Source of the DNA: an uncultured Desulfovibrio sp.
GTDB lineage: Bacteria; Desulfobacterota; Desulfovibrionia; Desulfovibrionales; Desulfovibrionaceae
Length of the DNA: 5,212 nucleotides
Reading direction: 5' to 3'
Assembly (NCBI RefSeq): GCF_949282365.1
Contig: NZ_CASDOY010000077.1
Coordinates: 1 to 5,212 of the forward strand
The notes beneath the pieces were generated by a model. That model ran no database searches. It was not told where the DNA came from and saw nothing but the letters and a program-made list of their open reading frames with translations. How positions within the stretch are numbered: position 1 is the stretch's first letter; each line of letters begins with the position of its first letter. Shown here piece after piece: positions 1 through 5,212 of the stretch. A program made the position numbers and the translations under genes.

Positions 1-174
1 GTCCCCGCTCCCGCTGCTCCCGCCGCCACGCAGGCGGCAGGGCCGGTGCACGCCGTGCGCGGCACCGTGACGCCGCAGCGCGACTTCGGCACCAGCGCCG
101 GGGAGGTCTACCCCGGCAGCCGGCCCGTGATGTCCGCTGCGGACCCGGCCCCGGCCACCTCCGTGCAGTACTGA
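1..174 (+). CDS. C-terminal end of an unidentified protein (5' truncated by the window)
   Basis: The frame is open from base 1 to a TGA at 172-174, giving 57 residues of the C-terminus. The first residues are Pro/Ala-rich (VPAPAAPAAT), like a linker. A less biased tail follows, with the segments GTVTPQRDFGTSAGEVYPG and SRPVMSAADPAP, ending in SVQY. I do not recognise a family, and no membrane segment or catalytic motif is visible in this fragment. A strong intrinsic terminator begins 11 nt after the stop, which supports this being the true 3' end of a plus-strand transcription unit. The Pro/Ala-rich run would suit an envelope or secreted protein with a linker, but that is only a guess. The gene converges on the minus-strand nspC. 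Confidence 0.6.
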   Translation, partial: VPAPAAPAATQAAGPVHAVRGTVTPQRDFGTSAGEVYPGSRPVMSAADPAPATSVQY

Positions 175-185
175 ACAGGCCTCTT

Positions 186-241
186 ATGCCAAAAGCAAGC
201 CGCCGCAGCGTGTCGACGCTGCGGCGGCTTGCTTTTGGCAT
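186..241. terminator. Perfect long hairpin, bidirectional intrinsic terminator
   Basis: A perfect inverted repeat has 25-bp arms at 186-210 and 217-241. One more T-A pair (211/216) makes a 26-bp stem with a GTCG tetraloop. The stem has a GC-rich core (GCCGCAGCG) flanked by AAAA (191-194) on one side and TTTT (233-236) on the other, so each strand reads as GC stem followed by a T-run. It starts 11 nt after the stop of the plus-strand gene and lies 231 nt beyond the nspC stop on the opposite strand. It is therefore clearly placed to end the plus-strand transcript and could also block read-through from the nspC side. Confidence 0.88.
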
Positions 242-414
242 GTGGTGGGGGAACTCCCTTCCTCCAGACGCGCCTGATCCCCGCCAGGGGAAAAGGGGCG
301 GCGAAAGGTGGCAGGGCGGCATGCCGGCCGGGGGAAACGGTCCTCCTGACGGGGAAGTCCGGTCAGGATGGGGCTGCCGCCACATGACGAGCCCCTTCTG
401 CTGAAAAGCGCGCT

Positions 415-443
415 GGGGAAAGGACGGGAGCCTCCCTTCCCCC
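415..443 (-). terminator. Candidate terminator hairpin downstream of nspC
   Basis: Read on the minus strand, an imperfect hairpin begins 29 nt after the nspC stop. Its outer arms are GGGGGAAGG and CCTTTCCCC, and its inner stem is GGGA/TCCC type (plus-strand 426-429 with 433-436). Mismatches interrupt the stem, and the only T-run (TTTT, complementing 404-407) is separated from it by several bases. A weak terminator is plausible; the perfect hairpin at 186-241 may be the real stop. The rest of 242-472 shows no gene. Confidence 0.35.
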
Positions 444-472
444 TCAAGACGGGCTTTCCTGGGCCCCCGAGC

Positions 473-1702
<1,230 letters not shown>

Positions 1703-2000
1703 GATGTGTAGGGTTCCGGGGTTGGGGTGAGAGGAAAAGGCCGTCGTGGCGGCCATGTGGCCGGGGCGCGGCCGGGGGCAGTCTGCCGTTCGGGCCAGGG
1801 ACGTTGGTGCGGCCCGGGGACGCCCGGTCCGGTGGACTGGCCGGGGACTGTCTTTGCCGGGGCGCAGGCGCGAGCAGGCCGGACCTGGCTCCTTGCCGCC
1901 CCGCGCTCGCGGGGAAGGGGAAGGCCGCCGCGGCACCGGCGGGACAGACGGGTGCGCCGGATCGGGGCGGCACGGCCGGGCTTTGGTCCGCCCCGTCCAA

Positions 2001-2024
2001 CAGGACATCTGGCAGGACATCTGG
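2001..2024. repeat. Perfect 12-bp tandem duplication
   Basis: CAGGACATCTGG occurs twice head to tail (2001-2012 and 2013-2024) with no mismatch. A GGCCGG/CCGGCC inverted repeat lies just to the right (2035-2040 and 2045-2050). It sits in a non-coding spacer roughly 300 bp upstream of the nspC start. It may be simple replication slippage or a paired binding site; the sequence alone does not decide. Confidence 0.7.
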
Positions 2025-2072
2025 CCGGGCCTTTGGCCGGCCATCCGGCCGGAGCGTGGCGGGCCGGCAGCG

Positions 2073-2098
2073 AAAAAACGGGCAAGGGCCGGCGCCCG
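2073..2098 (-). terminator. Candidate intrinsic terminator of the carboxyspermidine synthase gene
   Basis: On the minus strand, CGGGC (complementing 2094-2098) pairs with GCCCG (complementing 2079-2083) across a GC-rich 10-nt loop. An uninterrupted run of six T follows directly (complementing 2073-2078). It lies about 65 nt beyond the synthase stop codon. The stem is short (5 bp), but the immediate T6 run is a good terminator sign and is rare in this GC-rich spacer. A stronger hairpin without a T-run (2108-2135) precedes it and may add to the effect. Confidence 0.5.
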
Positions 2099-2107
2099 GG
2101 CGCAGCG

Positions 2108-2135
2108 GGGGAAGGGGCCCGAGGGTCCCTTCCCC
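2108..2135 (-). repeat. 12-bp hairpin just after the carboxyspermidine synthase stop
   Basis: GGGGAAGGG (2108-2116) pairs perfectly with CCCTTCCCC (2127-2135). The stem continues inward by one G-T and two C-G pairs to a CGAG tetraloop. It begins 28 nt after the TAG of the synthase gene on the minus strand. No T-run follows on that strand; the T5 run lies before the stem. It could protect the 3' end of the mRNA or act with the T6-tailed hairpin at 2073-2098. Confidence 0.6.
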
Positions 2136-2163
2136 TGAAAAAGCGCCGGCGGCGGTAACGCTC

Positions 2164-3366
2164 CTAGTCCTTCACTTCCACGCACTGCCACGGCAGGCCG
2201 TAGGCATTGAGGTCGGCCATGAAGGGGTCGGGGTCGAACTGTTCCATGTTCCACACGCCGGGCTTGAGCCACTGGCCGGAGACCATCATCTTGGCGCCGA
2301 TCATGGCCGGCACGCCGGTGGTGTAGGAGATGGCCTGGGAGCCCACTTCGGCGTAGCAGGCTTCGTGATCGCAGATGTTGTAGATGTAGACGGCCTTTTC
2401 CTTGCCGTCCCTGACGCCGCGCATGACGTTGCCGATGCAGGTCTTGCCCCTGGTCAGCGGGCCCAGGGAAGCGGGGTCGGGCAGCAGGGCGCGCAGGAAC
2501 TGGATGGGCACGATGTCCTGGCCCTGGAAGCGCACGGGGTCGATGCGGGTCATGCCCACATTGCCCAGCACCTTGAGGTGGTTCAGGTAGTTTTCCGAGA
2601 AGGTCATCCAGAAGCGGGCGCGCTTCAGGCCCTTGAGGTTCTGCACCAGGGATTCCAGTTCCTCGTGGTACATCAAAAAGCACTTCTTGGGACCGATGCC
2701 GTCGGGGAAGTCATAGGTCATGGACCAGGACAGGGGGTCGGTCTCCACCCATTCGCCGCGTTCCCAGTAGCGGCCGCGGGCCGTCACTTCGCGGATGTTG
2801 ATCTCGGGGTTGAAGTTGGTGGCGAAGGGCTGGCCGTGGTCGCCGGCGTTGCAGTCGATGATGTCCAGCACATGCACTTCGTCCAGCTCGTGCTTCATGA
2901 CCCAGGCCGAGAAGACGTTGGTCACGCCGGGGTCGAAGCCGGAACCCAGCAGGGCCGTGAGCCCGGCCTGTTTGAAGCGCTCCTGATAGGCCCACTGCCA
3001 TTTGTATTCGAACTTGGCGGTATCCAGAGGTTCATAGTTGGCCGTATCCAGATAGTGCACGCCGCATTCCAGGCAGGCGTCCATGATGTGCAGGTCCTGA
3101 TAGGGCAGGGCGATGTTCAGCACGGTATGGGGCTTCACCTGACGGATGAGGGCGCAGAGTTCGGGCACGTTGTCGGCGTCCACCCGGGCGGTGGCGATGT
3201 CGACGCCAAGACGGGCTTTGACCGACCGGGCGATCTCGTCGCACCGGGAAAGCGTGCGGCTGGCAAGGGTGATCTTGCCGAAGGCGCCTTCCTTGGCCAC
3301 CTGGGCGCACTTGTGTGCCACCACGCTCCCCACGCCGCCGGCGCCGATGATCAGAATATCCGCCAT
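2164..3366 (-). CDS. Saccharopine dehydrogenase family protein, likely carboxynorspermidine/carboxyspermidine synthase
   Basis: Predicted to condense L-aspartate beta-semialdehyde with 1,3-diaminopropane or putrescine and reduce the Schiff base with NADPH (EC 1.5.1.43 type), making carboxynorspermidine or carboxyspermidine for NspC. The 400-residue product opens with a Rossmann fold: IIGAGGVGS (6-14) is the dinucleotide-binding loop, and ASRT (35-38) ends the second strand, its Arg fitting NADP(H). Further family hallmarks are NIALPYQDLHIMDAC (84-98), GVHYLDTANYE (102-112), LLGSGFDPGVTN (139-150) and TTGVPA (349-354). The length matches the bacterial saccharopine-dehydrogenase-like family. 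The ATG at 3366 is chosen because AAGGAG sits 5 nt upstream and the Rossmann strand starts at once; the 83-codon extension to an ATG at 3615 is Pro/Arg-rich and unlikely. Saccharopine dehydrogenase of lysine metabolism is the alternative, but the nearby nspC strongly favours the polyamine role. Confidence 0.9.
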   Translation of the reverse strand: MADILIIGAGGVGSVVAHKCAQVAKEGAFGKITLASRTLSRCDEIARSVKARLGVDIATARVDADNVPELCALIRQVKPHTVLNIALPYQDLHIMDACLECGVHYLDTANYEPLDTAKFEYKWQWAYQERFKQAGLTALLGSGFDPGVTNVFSAWVMKHELDEVHVLDIIDCNAGDHGQPFATNFNPEINIREVTARGRYWERGEWVETDPLSWSMTYDFPDGIGPKKCFLMYHEELESLVQNLKGLKRARFWMTFSENYLNHLKVLGNVGMTRIDPVRFQGQDIVPIQFLRALLPDPASLGPLTRGKTCIGNVMRGVRDGKEKAVYIYNICDHEACYAEVGSQAISYTTGVPAMIGAKMMVSGQWLKPGVWNMEQFDPDPFMADLNAYGLPWQCVEVKD

Positions 3367-3371
3367 GACTT

Positions 3372-3377
3372 CTCCTT
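3372..3377 (-). promoter_or_regulatory. Shine-Dalgarno site deciding the synthase start
   Basis: The minus strand reads AAAAGGAGAAGTC and then ATG, so AAGGAG ends 5 nt before the start at 3366. It is the only strong ribosome binding site found for the three complete minus-strand genes. It rules against the longer in-frame start at 3615. Confidence 0.85.
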
Positions 3378-3436
3378 TTGAATCCGTTTGTCCGTGAGTG
3401 ATGTATGCGGGCCGCCCGGACAGGGCGGTCATCCTC

Positions 3437-3465
3437 TCCATAGCCCACAGCGGCGGGAAGGTAAA
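3437..3465 (-). promoter_or_regulatory. Candidate sigma70-type promoter for the synthase gene
   Basis: On the minus strand TTTACC (complementing 3460-3465) is followed after 17 bp by TATGGA (complementing 3437-3442). The matches to TTGACA/TATAAT are 4/6 and 3/6. It would give a leader of about 65 nt that starts with a CCGCCC/GGGCGG hairpin (3412-3417 with 3423-3428). Spacing and position are good but the hexamers are only fair. Confidence 0.35.
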
Positions 3466-3520
3466 GGCCGGCAGGGCGCGGACACCGGGACGGCCGGACG
3501 GCCGTGCAAGGTGCCTGTCC

Positions 3521-3598
3521 CCGTGCGGCGTCGGGGCGGTGGCAGGTCCGGCCCGGGCCGGTAGGTGTCGATGCGTGGGCTCCGTGCGGCGTCGGGGC
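3521..3598. repeat. 17-bp direct repeat pair in a spacer
   Basis: CCGTGCGGCGTCGGGGC occurs identically at 3521-3537 and 3582-3598, with start points 61 bp apart. In the first copy the preceding bases let CCCCG (3519-3523) pair with CGGGG (3532-3536) around TGCGGCGT; the second copy lacks the full pairing. It is non-coding and the function is unknown. It could be a chance product of extreme GC bias or a remnant of a local duplication. Confidence 0.6.
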
Positions 3599-3879
3599 AG
3601 GGGAGGGGCCATCATAAAGGACGCGGGAGCCGTCTCCGGCGGCGCGCCGTCCGGGCGGGGAGGCCTGCCCCGCGCCCCTGTGCCTGCCCTGGTCCGCGTC
3701 CCTGTCCGCAGCCCGGCCGCTTGTCTGCCGTACGGACAGGCGTCCCGGGCCGGGCCCGGCCGCAGGCTGTCGTGCGTCCGGCAGGGGAGCGGGGACCGGG
3801 AAGGTCCTTGCCGGCGTCCCGTCGCCGTTGCCGGTGGCGCCTCGCGTCCTGTGTTGCGCTGTCCCCGGGGCGGGGCGCG

Positions 3880-4749
3880 CTACAGGCTGCAGCGGCCGTC
3901 CAGACCGCAGGCCGCGCCCCGGGCCACGGGGCCCGGACGGACGCCGCGCAGGGCCTCGTCCAGTTTGGCGCGTACGCTGTCATGGTCACAGTAGCCGCGG
4001 GCCAGCAGGATGCGCTCGCCGTCGTGCTCCAGATAGAGGGTCGGATAGATGAGGAACTCGCCCATGACGGCCTCGGCTTCGGCGGTGTCCTGCCGGGCGG
4101 CCGCGTTCACGGCGGGGTCGGCCATGGCGGCATGCAGCACGGCGGCCGGGCTGCCGGACGGGGCATCAGACGGGGCGGGAGCCGGGCTGCCCGACGGAGT
4201 GCCGCACATGTCGCGGGACGGCGTGGCGGGCCGGGGGCCGGGGGCGTCTGCGGCAGGGGCGACCGGCAGGACTTCCGGCGGGCCTTCCGGCCGGACATGC
4301 GGCGGGAGGGCGGCAGGCAGCCAGCGGGCGGCGATGGCCGCGCATTCCGCCGGATCCATGACGTCGCGGCCCTGGCCGTAGAAAGCCAGCTGGAAGGCTT
4401 CCATCTGTTCCAGCTCATGGCCGGGAGCCAGATGGCGCAGGGCGGCCAGGGGCAGGTTCATGGCCGGGGAGTGCATGCGCAGGTCCGGGCCGGTCCCGGC
4501 CGCGGCCTGTTCCAGCAGGCTGCGGAAGCGCTCCGTGGGCTGGCCGGTGGTCTCCTGCAGGCGGGCGAAGAAGGCAGGCAGGGAAGGGTGTTCTTCCAGC
4601 ATGGTCGTGAGGCTGCAGGGCTCGTCCACCAGATCGCCGCCCAGCACGCGCACGGGCAGCTCCGGGTGTTCCGCGGCCAGACGGGCCATGACCGGCGCGA
4701 AGCCGTAGCACCAGGGACAAAAGACATCGGTGATGTAGAGCAGGTTCAT
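3880..4749 (-). CDS. DsbA/FrnE-like thioredoxin-fold oxidoreductase with low-complexity insertion
   Basis: Predicted cytoplasmic thiol-disulfide oxidoreductase or DsbA-family protein; its partner is unknown. The 289-residue product starts directly with the first thioredoxin strand (LLYITDVF) and CPWC at 11-14, with no signal peptide. GGDL (37-40) and MHSPAMNLPLAALR (92-105) lead into the helical insertion domain typical of DsbA/FrnE proteins, with LAFYGQGRDVMDP at 121-133. The second half of the fold resumes around VLHAAMADP (204-212) and reaches the cis-proline loop at YPT (P236). Between about 149 and 203 lies a Pro/Ala/Gly/Ser-rich stretch with PSGSPA twice, absent from ordinary family members of about 210-220 residues. 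The tail holds two cysteines, C281 and C287. The start is the only reasonable one, yet no Shine-Dalgarno sequence precedes it. The CPWC and YPT motifs are what I see; the redox role is family knowledge; the substrate is unknown. A disulfide isomerase-like or 2-hydroxychromene isomerase-like role cannot be excluded. Confidence 0.85.
   Translation of the reverse strand: MNLLYITDVFCPWCYGFAPVMARLAAEHPELPVRVLGGDLVDEPCSLTTMLEEHPSLPAFFARLQETTGQPTERFRSLLEQAAAGTGPDLRMHSPAMNLPLAALRHLAPGHELEQMEAFQLAFYGQGRDVMDPAECAAIAARWLPAALPPHVRPEGPPEVLPVAPAADAPGPRPATPSRDMCGTPSGSPAPAPSDAPSGSPAAVLHAAMADPAVNAAARQDTAEAEAVMGEFLIYPTLYLEHDGERILLARGYCDHDSVRAKLDEALRGVRPGPVARGAACGLDGRCSL
4145..4200 (-). repeat. Imperfect in-frame repeat inside the DsbA-like gene
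   Basis: Two 20-bp units starting with GCCGGGCTGCC at 4145-4164 and 4181-4200 match at 17 of 20 positions. They are offset by 36 bp, a whole number of codons. On the minus strand they encode the two PSGSPA segments of the low-complexity insertion. This suggests that the insertion grew by in-frame duplication. Confidence 0.6.
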
Positions 4750-4755
4750 GCGTGC

Positions 4756-4761
4756 AGCATA
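4756..4761 (-). promoter_or_regulatory. Possible -10 box very close to the DsbA-like start
   Basis: On the minus strand TATGCT (4/6 match to TATAAT) is followed by only six bases before the ATG at 4749. A transcript from it would begin at or next to the start codon. The sequence 17 bp upstream (CTTCCC) is a poor -35 box, so support is weak. It is listed because the gene also lacks a ribosome binding site. Confidence 0.25.
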
Positions 4762-4992
4762 CGCTTTTGCCGGGTGAAGGGAAGGTGCCGCTCCCCTGTG
4801 CGGCGCGGGACCTCGCCGCCGGGGGCGGACCTTGTGCCCGGGAGGTGTCCGGGACCATGCGGGTACGCGGTCCCGTGCCCGGTCCCGGCTGCCGCGCGGT
4901 GGCTTCTGGCGTCATGCGGCTGCGGACGGTGGCGGGCAGGCCCGGCTCCTGTCACTGCCCGTGCCGGACATCGGGACAGCTCCGCGCGGGAG

Positions 4993-5035
4993 GATGCGGC
5001 GCCCCGCGCCCGCATCGGCCGGACGCGGCGTCCGG
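4993..5035. repeat. Two adjacent perfect inverted repeats upstream of the tRNA
   Basis: GATGCGG (4993-4999) pairs with CCGCATC (5010-5016). Two bases later CCGGACGC (5019-5026) pairs with GCGTCCGG (5028-5035) around a single G. The second is a near-perfect palindrome, so it may be a protein-binding site or a cruciform rather than an RNA hairpin. Neither is followed directly by a T-run, though T6 and T7 runs lie 25-40 bp to the right on the plus strand. Confidence 0.55.
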
Positions 5036-5050
5036 GCAGGGCTGCGGGAG

Positions 5051-5106
5051 AAAATCCGTCTTTTTTCCATTTTTTTGTTGACAAAAACGGGGCCTTCCGG
5101 CAGTGT
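5051..5106 (+). promoter_or_regulatory. Likely promoter of tRNA-Ala with AT-rich upstream element
   Basis: A perfect -35 hexamer TTGACA lies at 5078-5083, directly after an A/T-rich patch (5051-5077, including T6 and T7 runs) that resembles an UP element. At 17-bp spacing the -10 position is CAGTGT (5101-5106), a poor match to TATAAT. Transcription would start near 5113, leaving a short 5' leader before the mature tRNA end at 5120. The -35 box and AT patch are convincing; the -10 assignment is not. Confidence 0.6.
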
Positions 5107-5119
5107 TTCTTCTTGCCGA

Positions 5120-5195
<76 letters not shown>

Positions 5196-5212
5196 GAATG
5201 GAAATCAGGGTT

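Larger units (their letters stand above)
1703..2163. other. 461-bp GC-rich spacer between the two polyamine genes, no gene seen
   Basis: No convincing coding region is present. Open frames on both strands translate to Pro/Arg/Ala/Gly-rich sequence with no recognisable motif, as expected from GC-rich non-coding DNA. Near the synthase end it carries terminator-like hairpins (2073-2098 and 2108-2135). It also has a perfect 12-bp tandem repeat (2001-2024) and a GGCCGG/CCGGCC inverted repeat (2035-2050). I could not find a good -35/-10 pair for nspC here. The base composition is at least as GC-rich as the flanking genes, which is unusual for a spacer. Confidence 0.7.
3367..3879. other. 513-bp GC-rich spacer between the synthase and DsbA-like genes, no gene seen
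   Basis: No coding region is supported; open frames here are Arg/Pro/Gly-rich and motif-free. The first 100 bp hold the synthase leader, ribosome site and candidate promoter. The rest carries a 17-bp direct repeat (3521-3537 and 3582-3598), an 8-bp tandem GGACGGCC (3488-3495 and 3496-3503) and small GC-rich hairpins such as GCGGGG/CCCCGC (3655-3660 with 3668-3673) and GGACC/GGTCC (3793-3797 with 3803-3807). An isolated minus-strand TATGAT (complementing 3611-3616) has no matching -35 box. No T-tailed terminator is evident after the DsbA-like gene. Confidence 0.65.
4750..5056. other. GC-rich spacer between the DsbA-like gene and the tRNA promoter, no gene seen
   Basis: No coding region is supported on either strand. 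The stretch holds several inverted repeats. CGGGACC (4850-4856) can pair with GGTCCCG at 4869-4875, or in an 8-bp form (4849-4856) with GGTCCCGG at 4881-4888. GATGCGG/CCGCATC lies at 4993-5016 and CCGGACGC/GCGTCCGG at 5019-5035. Composition is strongly GC-rich until it switches abruptly to AT-rich DNA near 5050. Confidence 0.6.

Noticed and set aside
1703..2683. nspC frame staying open upstream to 2683, suggesting a longer fusion protein
   Set aside because: The extension is low-complexity Pro/Arg/Ala sequence and overlaps the synthase gene in another frame. NspC homology starts just after the ATG at 1702.
2164..3366. Lysine-metabolism saccharopine dehydrogenase
   Set aside because: The fold family is the same, but the nspC gene next door and the bacterial context fit carboxy(nor)spermidine synthase much better.
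1804..3381. 525-codon open frame on the plus strand
   Set aside because: It runs antisense to the synthase gene and into the spacer. It has His/Val/Gly-rich shadow composition and no recognisable domain.
3367..3615. 83-codon N-terminal extension of the synthase from an ATG at 3615
   Set aside because: A strong Shine-Dalgarno sequence precedes the ATG at 3366, the Rossmann fold begins at once there, and the extension is Pro/Arg-rich.
4415..4915. 166-codon minus-strand frame overlapping the DsbA-like start
   Set aside because: It is an out-of-frame shadow of the DsbA-like gene with Pro/Arg/Ala bias. The overlapped frame carries the CPWC motif and family sequence.

Overview
The window looks like a chromosomal segment of a GC-rich Gram-negative bacterium. 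A member of the Desulfovibrionales is my best guess, because it combines a carboxy(nor)spermidine-type polyamine pathway, very GC-rich third codon positions and A-tract/GC-stem/T-tract terminators. This is inference from style and gene content; no marker here fixes the taxon.

Layout from left to right: (1) the last 57 codons of an unidentified plus-strand gene (1-174), followed 11 nt after its stop by a perfect 26-bp bidirectional terminator hairpin (186-241). (2) nspC on the minus strand (473-1702), encoding carboxynorspermidine/carboxyspermidine decarboxylase. (3) A 461-bp GC-rich spacer (1703-2163) with terminator-like hairpins and a 12-bp tandem repeat. (4) A minus-strand gene (2164-3366) for a saccharopine-dehydrogenase-family protein, best read as carboxy(nor)spermidine synthase, with a clear Shine-Dalgarno sequence. 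(5) A second GC-rich spacer (3367-3879) with short direct and inverted repeats. (6) A minus-strand gene (3880-4749) for a cytoplasmic DsbA/FrnE-like thioredoxin-fold protein with a CPWC motif and an unusual Pro/Ala/Gly/Ser-rich insertion. (7) A third GC-rich spacer ending in an AT-rich patch with a consensus TTGACA box. (8) A complete tRNA-Ala(GGC) on the plus strand (5120-5195).

The two polyamine genes act in sequence. The dehydrogenase condenses aspartate beta-semialdehyde with a diamine (putrescine or 1,3-diaminopropane) to give a carboxylated triamine. NspC then decarboxylates that to spermidine or norspermidine. This is the route used instead of S-adenosylmethionine decarboxylase/spermidine synthase in Vibrio, Campylobacter and many deltaproteobacterial lineages. 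No gene for making the diamine lies in the window. The DsbA-like gene is separated from them by a long spacer and shows no functional link.

I do not see a novel multi-gene system, mobile element, CRISPR array or defence island. The points most worth a second look are modest: unusually long, GC-rich, gene-free spacers; the separation of two pathway partners by a terminator-bearing spacer; similar hairpins at matching distances after both polyamine genes; and the low-complexity insertion in the DsbA-like protein.
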